DNA of 64,000 nt from Pseudoroseomonas aestuarii (GCF_042651065.1 NZ_JBHSCH010000013.1:1-64000); one strand, 5' to 3'; shown: positions 8,901-17,260, counted from the stretch's first letter. Made by a program: numbers and translations. Notes: a model not told the origin generated them from the sequence alone.

Positions 8901-10382
8901 ATGCAGCCCCTGCCCTCCACCAATCCCTGGGATGAAGACGACGGCTTCCATGAGGAATGCGGCGTCTTCGGCGTCTGGAATGCCACGGACGCGGCGGCGC
9001 TGACCGCGCTCGGCCTGCACGCCCTGCAGCACCGTGGGCAGGAGGCCTCGGGCATCGTCACCCTCTCCGAGGCGGGCGCCTTCCACGCCCATCGCGGCCT
9101 CGGCCTGGTGGGGGACATCTTCGGCGACGTGAAGGTGATGGCCGGCCTCAAGGGCCGCTGCGCCGTCGGCCACAACCGCTACGCCACCACGGGCGAGACG
9201 GCGCTGCGCAACGTGCAGCCGCTCTTCGCCGATTTCGAGTTCGGTGGCCTCGCCGTCGCGCACAACGGCAACCTGACCAACGCCGCCACGCTGAAGCGCG
9301 CGCTCGTCCGCCGCGGCTGCCTGTTCCAGAGCACCACCGATTCGGAGGTGTTCGTCCACCTCATCGCCATCAGCCTCTACGCCAATGTGGTGGACCGGCT
9401 GATCGACGCGCTGAAGCAGGTGCAGGGCGCCTACTCCCTGGTGGCGCTGCATGACGGCGCGCTGATCGGCGCGCGCGACCCGATGGGCGTGCGCCCGCTG
9501 GTGCTCGGCCGCCTCGGCGAGGGCGAGGGCGGCGCCTATGTGCTGGCCAGCGAGACCTGCGCCCTCGACATCGTCGGCGCCGAGTTCATCCGCGACGTCG
9601 AGCCGGGCGAGATCGTCGTCATCGACAATGGCGGGCTGCGCAGCATCAAGCCCTTCGGCCGCGGCCAGAGCCGCTTCTGCATCTTCGAGTACATCTATTT
9701 CGCCCGCCCCGACTCCGTCATGGAGGGCACGCCCGTCTATGGCACGCGCAAGCGCATCGGCGCCGAGCTGGCGCGCGAGAGCCATGTGGAGGCCGACGTG
9801 ATCGTGCCGGTGCCGGATTCCGGCGTGCCCGCCGCCATGGGCTACGCCACCGAGAGCGGCATCCCCTTCGAGCTCGGCATCATCCGCAACCACTATGTCG
9901 GCCGCACCTTCATCGAGCCGACCGACCAGATCCGCCACCTCGGCGTGAAGCTGAAGCACAGCGCCAACCGGCCGATGATCGAGGGCAAGCGCGTCATCCT
10001 GGTGGACGACTCGATCGTGCGCGGCACCACCTCGCGGAAGATCGTCGAGATGGTGCGGCAGGCCGGCGCCAAGGAGGTGCACATGCGCATCTCCTCGCCG
10101 CCGACGACGCATTCCTGCTTCTACGGCATCGACACGCCGGAGCGGGACAAGCTGCTGGCCGCCAAGCACGATGTGGAGGAGATGGCCCGCATCATCGGCG
10201 CCGACAGCCTGGCCTTCATCTCGCTCGACGGGCTCTACCGCGCCCTGGGCCATGCGAAGCGCGACGCCGGCAACCCCGGCTATTGCGACGCCTGCTTCAC
10301 CGGCGACTACGCCATTCCGCTGACCGACCTGGAAGGCCACCCCGAGCGCGTGCCCGCGCTGCTGGCGGCAAACGGCCAGTGA
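8901..10382 (+). CDS. purF: Amidophosphoribosyltransferase
   Basis: Catalyses the committed step of purine synthesis, transferring glutamine-derived ammonia to PRPP. The N-terminal Ntn-hydrolase domain begins after a short propeptide at Cys20 (EECGVFGVW), which becomes the catalytic N-terminus on cleavage. The phosphoribosyltransferase domain carries the PRPP loop VILVDDSIVRGTTS. With the start at 8901 the protein is 493 residues. This ATG is preferred over the in-frame ATG at 8895 because GAGG at 8891-8894 is correctly spaced only for 8901. Acidic and Asn residues before the Cys fit a propeptide. Confidence 0.97.
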   Translation: MQPLPSTNPWDEDDGFHEECGVFGVWNATDAAALTALGLHALQHRGQEASGIVTLSEAGAFHAHRGLGLVGDIFGDVKVMAGLKGRCAVGHNRYATTGETALRNVQPLFADFEFGGLAVAHNGNLTNAATLKRALVRRGCLFQSTTDSEVFVHLIAISLYANVVDRLIDALKQVQGAYSLVALHDGALIGARDPMGVRPLVLGRLGEGEGGAYVLASETCALDIVGAEFIRDVEPGEIVVIDNGGLRSIKPFGRGQSRFCIFEYIYFARPDSVMEGTPVYGTRKRIGAELARESHVEADVIVPVPDSGVPAAMGYATESGIPFELGIIRNHYVGRTFIEPTDQIRHLGVKLKHSANRPMIEGKRVILVDDSIVRGTTSRKIVEMVRQAGAKEVHMRISSPPTTHSCFYGIDTPERDKLLAAKHDVEEMARIIGADSLAFISLDGLYRALGHAKRDAGNPGYCDACFTGDYAIPLTDLEGHPERVPALLAANGQ

Positions 10383-10390
10383 GCGCGGCG

Positions 10391-11110
10391 ATGGCGGGAA
10401 AGCCGCTGGCCGGCCAGGTCGCCCTCGTCACCGGCGCCAGCCGCGGCCTCGGTGCCGCGCTGGCGCTGGAGCTGGCCCGGCGCGGCGCGCATTGCGTGCT
10501 GGTGGCCCGCACCCAGGGCGGCCTCGAGGAAACCGATGACGCCATCCGCGCGGAAGGCGGCAGCGCCACGCTGCTGCCCTTCGACCTGGCGGGCAAGGAA
10601 GCCGACAAGATCGACAGCTTCGGCCCCTCCCTGGTGGAGCGCTTCGGCCGGCTCGACATCCTGGCCCATGTGGCGGGCGCGCTGGGCAGCCTGACTCCCG
10701 TCGCGCATATCCAGCCGCGCGACTGGACGCAGCTTGTCGGCGTCAACATGAACGCCACCTGGCGGCTGATCCGCACCTGCGACCCGCCGCTGCGCGCGGC
10801 GCCGGCGGGCCGGGCGGTGTTCGTCACCACCGGCCGGGTGCAGCGCCCGAAGCCTTATTGGGGCCCCTATGGCGCCACCAAGGCCGGCATGGAGCATCTG
10901 GTGAAGACCTGGGCCATGGAGGTGGCGGAGAGCCGCCTGCGGGTGAACCTGTTCGACCCCGACGTGGTGGCCACCAAGATGCGCGCCCAGGCCATGCCGG
11001 GCGAGGACCCCGCCACCATCGCCCAGCCGGCCGATGTCGCCCCCGCCTTGGCCGATCTCTGCATGCCCGCCGAGACGCGCCAGGGCGAGACGGTGCTGTT
11101 CCGCCGCTGA
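10391..11110 (+). CDS. Short-chain dehydrogenase/reductase (SDR)
   Basis: A classical Rossmann-fold NAD(P)-dependent oxidoreductase of 239 residues. The cofactor motif TGASRGLG is at 14-21 and the catalytic Tyr/Lys pair is Y160 and K164 (YGATK). The position usually held by the catalytic Ser reads VFVTTGR, with Thr instead. The ATG at 10391 is used; a GTG at 10379 overlapping the purF stop is an alternative giving four more residues. Coupling to purF makes it the last gene of the cvpA-purF transcript. The substrate cannot be read from the sequence. Confidence 0.88.
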   Translation: MAGKPLAGQVALVTGASRGLGAALALELARRGAHCVLVARTQGGLEETDDAIRAEGGSATLLPFDLAGKEADKIDSFGPSLVERFGRLDILAHVAGALGSLTPVAHIQPRDWTQLVGVNMNATWRLIRTCDPPLRAAPAGRAVFVTTGRVQRPKPYWGPYGATKAGMEHLVKTWAMEVAESRLRVNLFDPDVVATKMRAQAMPGEDPATIAQPADVAPALADLCMPAETRQGETVLFRR

Positions 11111-11134
11111 AGGGGCCGCCGCCTGGGGGCGCCG

Positions 11135-11614
11135 CTACGCTCCGGTGAGCGGCGCCAGCGCGCGGCGCATTAGCGCGACCTCGCCCGCGCCATGCGCCAG
11201 CCGCTCCTCGCACACCCAGCCGAGCCGCGTGTAGAGCCGCTCGGCCGAACCCGTGTAGAGCCACAGCGTCGCCGCCCCCTGCTCCTGCGCCAGGGCCTGC
11301 ACCGCCCGCACCAGCCGGCTGGCATGGCCCTGCCGGCGTGCCTCCGGCACCACGTAGAGGCCGGCGAGCCAGGGCGTCAGCAGCGGCCGCGCCTCCAGGT
11401 CGCCCGCCGCCAGCGAGGCGGTGCCGAGCGGCCGCCCCTCCGCCAGCAGCACCAAGCTCTGCGGCAGGGCAGCCGATGCCTGCGGCAGGGCCAGCATCGC
11501 CATCACCGCCTCCGGGCCGTGCCCCTGCGCCCGCCAGAAGGCCTCCCACAGCCAGGTGGCCACCTGCGGGGCCAGATCCGGCCGCCGGTTCAGGCTGACG
11601 ATCTCGATGGTCAT
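11135..11614 (-). CDS. GNAT family N-acetyltransferase
   Basis: A 159-residue acetyl-CoA-dependent acyltransferase. The acetyl-CoA-binding motif A appears as YVVPEARRQGHASRLV, followed by the later LYTRLGW segment typical of the fold. The ATG at 11614 is preceded by an AGGAAAG-like ribosome site. It converges with the SDR gene (24 bases apart) and diverges from the asd leader. The substrate is unknown. Confidence 0.88.
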   Translation of the reverse strand: MTIEIVSLNRRPDLAPQVATWLWEAFWRAQGHGPEAVMAMLALPQASAALPQSLVLLAEGRPLGTASLAAGDLEARPLLTPWLAGLYVVPEARRQGHASRLVRAVQALAQEQGAATLWLYTGSAERLYTRLGWVCEERLAHGAGEVALMRRALAPLTGA

Positions 11615-11668
11615 GCCGGCTCTTTCCTCCTTGCGGGGGCAGTACCGCCCCCTCGGCCTCGCGCCATC

Positions 11669-11697
11669 TTGACGCACAGGGGGTTCCGGGGCGAAAT
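11669..11697 (+). promoter_or_regulatory. Candidate promoter of the asd leader transcript
   Basis: TTGACG (11669-11674, five of six consensus bases) and CGAAAT (11692-11697, three of six) are 17 bases apart. A start about seven bases downstream would fall on or next to the ATG at 11705, so the leader peptide would be translated from a leaderless mRNA. That arrangement is known for trp attenuators in Rhizobiales. Confidence 0.5.
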
Positions 11698-11704
11698 ACG
11701 CAGC

Positions 11705-11794
11705 ATGTTCGCCCCGATCATCATCAAGCGCATTACCAAGACGACCGCTCCGGCGGGGCGTCCTCTGGTGCATGCGCGGGTCGCCGCAGCATAA
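11705..11794 (+). CDS. Putative leader peptide for asd attenuation (29 codons)
   Basis: A short open frame from ATG 11705 to TAA 11792-11794. Its N-terminal half reads MFAPIIIKRITKTTAP: three consecutive ATC codons, one ATT and three Thr codons within twelve codons. The rest is unremarkable (Ala, Arg, Val). No Shine-Dalgarno precedes it, which agrees with a promoter placing transcription start at the ATG. Isoleucine and threonine are end products of the pathway fed by aspartate semialdehyde, the product of the downstream gene. Overlapping hairpins begin just after the Thr codons. The resemblance to E. coli thrL in composition is my inference; translation is unproven. Confidence 0.6.
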   Translation: MFAPIIIKRITKTTAPAGRPLVHARVAAA

Positions 11795-11829
11795 ATCACC
11801 AGAAGGCCCCGCCGGAGACGGACGGGGCC
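11748..11829 (+). promoter_or_regulatory. Mutually exclusive hairpins: candidate attenuator of asd
   Basis: Hairpin 1 pairs CTCCGGCGGGGC (11748-11759) with GCCCCGCCGGAG (11806-11817), extended by TCTGGTG (11764-11770) with CACCAGA (11797-11803); the leader stop codon lies in its loop. Hairpin 2 pairs GGCCCCGCCG (11805-11814) with CGG-A-CGGGGCC (11819-11829) around a GAGA tetraloop. The two share 11805-11817, so only one can form. A ribosome stalled at the Ile/Thr codons would leave hairpin 1 free to form; one reaching the stop would break it and release hairpin 2. Hairpin 2 lacks a following U-run, so the mechanism (intrinsic, Rho-assisted or translational) is open. Confidence 0.55.
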
Positions 11830-11882
11830 AAAGCCGGACACGCCGGCGCCCGTCTCTCCCGGCACCACCGGACAGAGACCCC

Positions 11883-12944
11883 ATGCTCACCCTTCAAGAC
11901 CCCGCCGAAGCCCAGCCGCACCTGAACGTGGCCGCCAGCCCCGTGGTGGCCATCGTCGGCGCCACCGGCGCGGTCGGCGTCGAGCTGCTGCACTGCCTGG
12001 AGGCGCGGAACTTCCCGCTCTCCCGCCTGCGCCTGCTGGCCTCCCCCCGCTCCGCCGGCCGCACCATGACCTTCCGCGGCGAGGAGCTGCCGGTCGAGGC
12101 CCTCACCGAGGAGAGCTTCGAGGGCGTGGGCCTGGCGCTGTTCTCCGCCGGCTCCGGCGTCTCCAAGCGCTACGCCGCCGCCGCCGTGAAGGCGGGCGCC
12201 GTGGTGGTGGACAATTCCTCCGCCTTCCGCATGGACCCGGACGTGCCGCTGGTGGTGCCGGAGGTGAACGCCGCCGCCATCGCGCAGCACCGCGGCATCA
12301 TCGCCAACCCCAACTGCGTGGCCGCCATCGCCACCGTGGCGCTGGCGCCGCTGCACCGGGCGCACCCCATCCGCCGCCTGCACGCCGCCACCTACCAGGC
12401 GGCCTCCGGCGCCGGGGCGGCGGCGATGGAGGAACTGCGCGAATCCACCGCCGCCCATCTGCGCGGCGAGAGCTTCGAGCCCAAGGTTCTGCCGCACCCC
12501 TACGCCTTCAACCTGTTCAGCCACAACGCCGAGATGGACCCGGAGAGCGGCTACAACGGCGAGGAGACCAAGGTGGTGGCCGAGACGCGGCGCATCATGG
12601 GCACGCCGGCGCTGCCCATCGGCATCACCTGCATCCGCGTGCCGGTGCTGCGGGCGCACGGCATGGCGCTGACGGTGGAGTTCGACACGGTGGTCTCCGC
12701 CGAGGAAGCCCGCGCCCTGCTCGCCGCCGCGCCCGGCGTGAAGCTGGTGGATGACCGCGCCCGCAACTACTTCCCCATGCCGAGCGACGCCTCGGGGCAG
12801 GATGACGTGCTGGTGGGCCGCATCCGGCCGGACAGCGGCGACCCCTCGGGCCGCTCGCTCAGCCTGTTCGTCGTGGGCGACCAGTTGCTGAAGGGGGCGG
12901 CGCTCAACGCGGTGCAGATCGCCGAGGCGCTGCTGCCCCGGTGA
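11883..12944 (+). CDS. asd: Aspartate-semialdehyde dehydrogenase
   Basis: Reduces aspartyl phosphate to aspartate semialdehyde, the branch point to lysine/diaminopimelate, threonine, isoleucine and methionine. The 353-residue protein opens with a nucleotide-binding GATGAVG. Catalytic Cys145 is in NPNCVAA, and the conserved TYQAASGAG and FNLFSHN segments are present. The ATG at 11883 is 88 bases after the leader-peptide stop. The N-terminus is about 20 residues longer than in many homologues before VVAIVGATGA, so a later start is possible but no good candidate codon exists. The gene ends at a family-A repeat. Confidence 0.96.
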   Translation: MLTLQDPAEAQPHLNVAASPVVAIVGATGAVGVELLHCLEARNFPLSRLRLLASPRSAGRTMTFRGEELPVEALTEESFEGVGLALFSAGSGVSKRYAAAAVKAGAVVVDNSSAFRMDPDVPLVVPEVNAAAIAQHRGIIANPNCVAAIATVALAPLHRAHPIRRLHAATYQAASGAGAAAMEELRESTAAHLRGESFEPKVLPHPYAFNLFSHNAEMDPESGYNGEETKVVAETRRIMGTPALPIGITCIRVPVLRAHGMALTVEFDTVVSAEEARALLAAAPGVKLVDDRARNYFPMPSDASGQDDVLVGRIRPDSGDPSGRSLSLFVVGDQLLKGAALNAVQIAEALLPR

Positions 12945-12951
12945 GGGGGTG

Positions 12952-12995
12952 AAGGCCGGGGGAAGGAATTCCCCCGGACCTCCATCTTCTTTCTG
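12952..12995 (+). repeat. Dispersed repeat family A, copy 1 (bidirectional terminator-like)
   Basis: Hairpin CCGGGGGAA (12956-12964), loop GGAA, TTCCCCCGG (12969-12977), flanked by GG and CC with an A bulge, then a pyrimidine-rich tail ending CTTTCTGTCAGTTTT. It lies in the 51-base gap between convergent asd and the CNNM gene. The last bases run into the final codons of the CNNM gene. Near-copies occur at 20137, 26544 and 48193. Confidence 0.85.
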
Positions 12996-14348
12996 TCAGT
13001 TTTCCGGGTCGGGAGTCAGGACGCGGGTGACCAGGAGCTGGTTCACGCGGAAACCCTCCACATCCACCACCTCGAAGACGAAGCCGGCCGCCTCCACCTT
13101 GTCCGCCTTGCGCGGCACGCGGCGCAGCCGATGCATCACGAAGCCGCCCGCCGTGTGGTAGGGGCCATCCACCGGCAGCGCCTCGGTGCCCAGCGCCACG
13201 GAGACATCGGCCATCGGCGCGATGCCGTCCACCAGCCAGGAATCGGCGTCCCGCTTCAGGATGGCACGCTCCTCGAAGGGGTCGGCCAGGCCACCCACCA
13301 GCGCCGCCAGCACGTCCTTGTAGGTGACGAGGCCGGTCACCACCGCGTATTCGCTCACCACCAGCGCGAAGCCCGCCTTCTGCGCCTCGAACTGCGCCAG
13401 CACCTCCCACAGGTCCAGCGTCTCGGGCACCGAGGGCACGTCCCGCCGCATCGGGCCGGGGGCGGCGGCGCCGGGCTTGGTGGTGTCCGGCTTCAGCGAC
13501 TCGGGCTTCAGCGCGCCGACGCCGGCCTGCAGCACCTCGGCCAGCACGTCCTCGGCGCGGGTGTAGCCCACCACATGGTCCAGCCCGCCATCGCAGACAG
13601 GGTAGCGGGAATAGGGCTGGCGCCGCACCTTCTCGCGCCACGCCTCCGGCGTCTCCTTCAGGTCGAGGAAGACGATCTCGTCGCGCGGGGTCATGGCGGA
13701 GGTGACGGTGCGCTCGCGCAGCGCCAGCACGTTCTCGATCAGCCGGTGCTCGGCGGCGTCCAGCGCGCCCGATTCGGCGCCGGCGGCCAGGGTGGCGCGC
13801 AGCTCCTCGGGCGTCACCGTCTCGTGCACCACGGCGGTGGGCAGGCCGAGCAGCCGCATCAGCGCATCCGCCAGCCCCGAGAACACCCAGACCAGCGGCC
13901 GCAGCAGCCGCACCGCCAGCGCCGGGAACCAGCCGGTGAGCACGGCGATGCGCTCCGGCTGCATCATCGCCACCCGCTTCGGCACCAGGTCGGAGAAGAT
14001 CACGAACAGGGTGGTGACGGTGACGAAGGAGAAGGCTGAGGCGGCGGGCGCGGCCCACTCCCCGGCGCCGAGGCGCTCCAGCGCGGGGGTCAGCACCGGT
14101 GTCAGCGCCCCCTCGCCCAGCACGCCGCCCAGCACGCCGAGCGCGTTGACCACGATCTGCAGCGCCGTGACCACCGCCGCCGGGTCCTGGCGCAGCGCCA
14201 GGAAGCGGGTGGCGCGGGCCTCGCCGCCATCGGCCAGCAGGCGCAGCCTTGTCTCCCGCGCCGCCGCGAAGGCGATCTCCGAGAGCGAGATGAGGGCGCC
14301 CACCCCGCTCAGCAGGAGGATCAGCAGCAGGGCGAGCAGGATATCCAC
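12996..14348 (-). CDS. CNNM/CorC-type transmembrane protein with CBS domains (hemolysin family)
   Basis: A 450-residue membrane protein of the family long annotated as hemolysins and now linked to magnesium or cobalt transport. Residues 1 to about 190 form the DUF21/CNNM membrane domain (four helices, including FSDLVPKRVAM). A CBS pair follows, starting TVTSAMTPRDEIVFLD. The C-terminal CorC_HlyC domain ends VTRVLTPDPEN. An unusual Lys/Pro/Ala-rich insertion (LKPESLKPDTTKPGAAAPGP) separates the two CBS motifs. The start is GTG at 14348 (GTGGATATC). der lies upstream on the same strand, 109 bases away. Confidence 0.92.
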   Translation of the reverse strand: MDILLALLLILLLSGVGALISLSEIAFAAARETRLRLLADGGEARATRFLALRQDPAAVVTALQIVVNALGVLGGVLGEGALTPVLTPALERLGAGEWAAPAASAFSFVTVTTLFVIFSDLVPKRVAMMQPERIAVLTGWFPALAVRLLRPLVWVFSGLADALMRLLGLPTAVVHETVTPEELRATLAAGAESGALDAAEHRLIENVLALRERTVTSAMTPRDEIVFLDLKETPEAWREKVRRQPYSRYPVCDGGLDHVVGYTRAEDVLAEVLQAGVGALKPESLKPDTTKPGAAAPGPMRRDVPSVPETLDLWEVLAQFEAQKAGFALVVSEYAVVTGLVTYKDVLAALVGGLADPFEERAILKRDADSWLVDGIAPMADVSVALGTEALPVDGPYHTAGGFVMHRLRRVPRKADKVEAAGFVFEVVDVEGFRVNQLLVTRVLTPDPEN

Positions 14349-14457
14349 GGGAGGGGCCTTCCGGTCAGCACGGTGTCACACGTCGCCGGCAGGATGCCAC
14401 AGGCCGTGGCCCTTTGCGCCGCCCCCCCGCATGACGATGCGGTGGCGGCGGCTGGCC

Positions 14458-15795
14458 TCATTCCTCGACGAAGGGGTTCCTGCCGCCGCGCCCATGCAGG
14501 CGGATCGGCACGCCCGGCATGTCGAACGCCTCGCGGAAGCTGTTGACAAGGTAGCGCCGGTAATCCTCCGGCAGGTCCTCGGCGCGGGGTCCGAACACGG
14601 CGATCGTCGGCGGCCGCGCCTTGGGCATGGTGGCGTAGCGCAGCTTGATGCGCCGCCCATCGACCAGCGGCGGGGTATGGCGGGCCACGGCGGCCTCGAA
14701 CCAGCGGTTCAGCTCGCCGGTCGGGATGCGGCGGTTCCAGCGCTCCAGCGTCTCGCGCACGGCGGGCATCAGCCGGTTCACGTTCTTGCCGGTGATCGCC
14801 GAGAGGGTGACGACGCTGACGCCCTTGAGCTGCGCCAGCGAGGCCATCAGCACGTCGTCCAGCGCGCGGCGGGCGGCGGTGCGGTCCTCCACCGCGTCCC
14901 ACTTGTTCAGCGCGATGACCACGGCGCGGCCCTCGCGCTCGGCCAGGCGGGCGATGCGGAGGTCCTGCTCGTCCATCCCCAGCAGGGCGTCGAGCACCAG
15001 CACGGCCACCTCCGCCTCCTTCAGCGCGGCGATGGTGGAGCCCACCGACATCTGCTCCAGGTTCTCGATGATGCGGGCCTTCTTGCGCATGCCGGCGGTG
15101 TCCACCAGCCGCACCTTGCCGCCCGTCTCGTCGATCCACTCCACCGCCACGGCGTCGCGCGTCAGGCCGGGCTCGGGGCCGGTGATCATGCGCTCCTCGC
15201 CCAGCAGGGCGTTCAGCAGGGTGGACTTGCCGGCATTCGGGCGGCCGACGATGGCCAGCCGCAGCGGCCGGTCGCGGTCCCGCACCTCGGGGTCCTCTTC
15301 CTCCGGCAGCATCGGCAGCGCGGTGGTGTAGAGGTCGGCGATGCCCTCGCCATGCTCGGCCGAGATGGCGACGGGGTCGCCAAGGCCCAGCTCATAGGCC
15401 TCGTAGGCGGCCATGCCGCCGCCCCGCCCCTCGGTCTTGTTGGCGACCAGCAGCACCGGCGCCGGCTGGCGGCGCAGCCAGGCGGCGAAGGCGCGGTCGG
15501 AGGGGGTGATGCCGGCGCGGGCGTCGATGACGAACAGCACCAGGTCGGCCTGCCGCACCGCCACTTCGGAGCTGGCGCGCATGCGGCCGGCCACGGTGTC
15601 GGGCGGGGCCTCCTCCAGCCCCGCCGTGTCGAGCAGCAGCACGGGACGGCCGCCGATGCGCGCCTCGACCTCCTTGCGGTCGCGGGTGACGCCCGGCGTG
15701 TCGTCCACGATGGCGATTTTCCGCCCCGCGAGGCGGTTGAACAGCGTGGACTTGCCGACGTTGGGCCGGCCGATGATGGCGATACGGGGGAGCAT
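14458..15795 (-). CDS. der: Ribosome biogenesis GTPase Der (EngA)
   Basis: A tandem-domain GTPase required for 50S subunit assembly. The first G domain begins IIGRPNVGKSTLFN (residues 8-21) and the second IVGRPNAGKSTLLN. The base-recognition motif is NKTEG in domain 1, a Glu instead of the usual Asp, and NKWD in domain 2. A KH-like C-terminal domain follows. The protein is 445 residues, normal for alphaproteobacteria. bamB lies 121 bases upstream on the same strand, repeating the widespread yfgM-bamB-der order. Confidence 0.97.
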   Translation of the reverse strand: MLPRIAIIGRPNVGKSTLFNRLAGRKIAIVDDTPGVTRDRKEVEARIGGRPVLLLDTAGLEEAPPDTVAGRMRASSEVAVRQADLVLFVIDARAGITPSDRAFAAWLRRQPAPVLLVANKTEGRGGGMAAYEAYELGLGDPVAISAEHGEGIADLYTTALPMLPEEEDPEVRDRDRPLRLAIVGRPNAGKSTLLNALLGEERMITGPEPGLTRDAVAVEWIDETGGKVRLVDTAGMRKKARIIENLEQMSVGSTIAALKEAEVAVLVLDALLGMDEQDLRIARLAEREGRAVVIALNKWDAVEDRTAARRALDDVLMASLAQLKGVSVVTLSAITGKNVNRLMPAVRETLERWNRRIPTGELNRWFEAAVARHTPPLVDGRRIKLRYATMPKARPPTIAVFGPRAEDLPEDYRRYLVNSFREAFDMPGVPIRLHGRGGRNPFVEE

Positions 15796-15870
15796 GATAC
15801 CGCCGCTTTAGAGCAGATCGCGCCCCGGCGAAACCATGTTGCGGCGCATGCCGGCCCCCCGCCCGCCGAG

Positions 15871-15907
15871 ACACCGGGGTGGACACCGGGGGGACACCGC
15901 CCCCCGG
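15871..15907. repeat. GACACCGGGG repeats and GC hairpin between bamB and der
   Basis: The unit GACACCGGGG occurs twice about 12 bases apart, with a third partial unit. The last two overlap a perfect stem, CCGGGGGG (15886-15893) with CCCCCCGG (15900-15907), loop ACACCG. No T-run follows on either strand, so a role as terminator is uncertain. It lies in the leader of der on the minus strand. Confidence 0.5.
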
Positions 15908-15916
15908 GCCTGGATC

Positions 15917-17260
15917 TCAGCCGCCGCGATAGGCGACGAGGGTGCCGTCATCGGTCAGCAGCACCAGGGTCTGCTGCGCCACGGCGCCCGGCAGCAGCGT
16001 GCCGCCGGGCAGGCGCAGACGGCCCGCCACCTGCCCCTCCGCCGGATCGACCAGCAGCGCCTCGCCCCCGCTGCCGGGCAGCACGACCTGCCCGCCCGCC
16101 AGGATGGGCGTGGCGAAATAGGCCGGGTCCTGCTTCTTCTGGCCCGGCGCGGGCGCGTTCAGCTCGCTGATCCAGCGGATGCGGCCATCCTCGCGCCCCA
16201 CCGCCAGCAGCTCGCCATTGGCGCCCACCAGGAACAGCCATTCCCCCGCGGCGACGGGGCTGGCGGTGCCGCCCACCTCGCGCTCCCACAGCCGGCGGCC
16301 GGAGCGCAGGTCCACCGCCATCGAGGTGCCGCCCATGCCCATGGCATAGACGCGGCCCTGGTGGATCACCGGCAGGCCGCGCACGCCGGAGATGTCGCCC
16401 AGGCCGCGCAGGCCCTGCCCGGCCAGGCTCTCCGTCCAGAGCACGCGGCCATCCTCGGGCCGCAGCGCCACCAGCTCGCCCGAGGGGAAGCCGGCGACGA
16501 CGAACTCGCCCTCCACCGCCGGCGCCGGCAGGCCGAGCGGCACCGCCGTGGTCGGCTGCGCGCGATAGGCCCAGAGCCGCTTGCCGTCCTGCGCCGAGAG
16601 GCCGAGCAGCTGGTTCTCGATGGTGGGGATGAAGATGCGGCCATCGGCCACGGCGGGGGCGCCGCGCGTCGGCGCCGGCAGCCGCACCCGCCAGCGCACG
16701 GCGCCGGTGGCGGGGTCCAGCGCCAGCATCTCGGCCATGCCGGTGGCGACGTAGAGCGTGCCGTCGGCGAAGGCGCAGCCGGCGCCGACGGCGCCCGTGT
16801 CGTCATCCTCGGGCCGCGTGTCGAAGCGCCAGCGGCGGCCGCCCGAGGCAAGGTCGAAGGCCGAGACCACGCCATAGGCGTCGGCCGCGAACACCGTGCC
16901 CTGGGCGATGACGGGGCCGGCGGTGATGCGCCGGCGGTAGGAGCTGCCGGTGCCCACCGAGGCGCGCCAGGCTTCCGCCAGGCGCGGGCCCACGGCGTTG
17001 TGGCCGGCATCGTGCGTGGCGCCGCCACCGGGCTGCGGCCATTCGGCCCGCGCCTGGGGCGGCGGCAGCGCCACGGGGCGGCCGGCGATGCCGGCATCGG
17101 CCGCCAGTTCCCGCTGCGCCGTCAGCACCGAGTGGCGCTCGCCCGGCAGCGGCGGCTTGCTGTCGCCGAAAACGCCGTCCAGCAGGCCGCAGCCGCTCAG
17201 CAGGCCGGCGCCACCCAGCAGCGCGGCGCGCCGCGTCCAGATCTTCCTGTCCCGCATCAT
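15917..17260 (-). CDS. bamB: Outer membrane assembly lipoprotein BamB
   Basis: A beta-propeller lipoprotein of the BAM complex, which inserts outer-membrane proteins. The N-terminus has a lipoprotein signal: RR at 10-11, a hydrophobic core and a lipobox ending at Cys24 (LLSGC). The rest consists of repeating PQQ-like blades, each with an AxDxxxGxxxW-type turn such as ALDPATGAVRWRV and ALRPEDGRVLWTE. At 447 residues it is slightly longer than E. coli BamB. Two adjacent ATGs (17260 and 17257) exist; the first overlaps the stop of the upstream gene by four bases (ATGA), supporting coupled translation. Confidence 0.93.
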   Translation of the reverse strand: MMRDRKIWTRRAALLGGAGLLSGCGLLDGVFGDSKPPLPGERHSVLTAQRELAADAGIAGRPVALPPPQARAEWPQPGGGATHDAGHNAVGPRLAEAWRASVGTGSSYRRRITAGPVIAQGTVFAADAYGVVSAFDLASGGRRWRFDTRPEDDDTGAVGAGCAFADGTLYVATGMAEMLALDPATGAVRWRVRLPAPTRGAPAVADGRIFIPTIENQLLGLSAQDGKRLWAYRAQPTTAVPLGLPAPAVEGEFVVAGFPSGELVALRPEDGRVLWTESLAGQGLRGLGDISGVRGLPVIHQGRVYAMGMGGTSMAVDLRSGRRLWEREVGGTASPVAAGEWLFLVGANGELLAVGREDGRIRWISELNAPAPGQKKQDPAYFATPILAGGQVVLPGSGGEALLVDPAEGQVAGRLRLPGGTLLPGAVAQQTLVLLTDDGTLVAYRGG

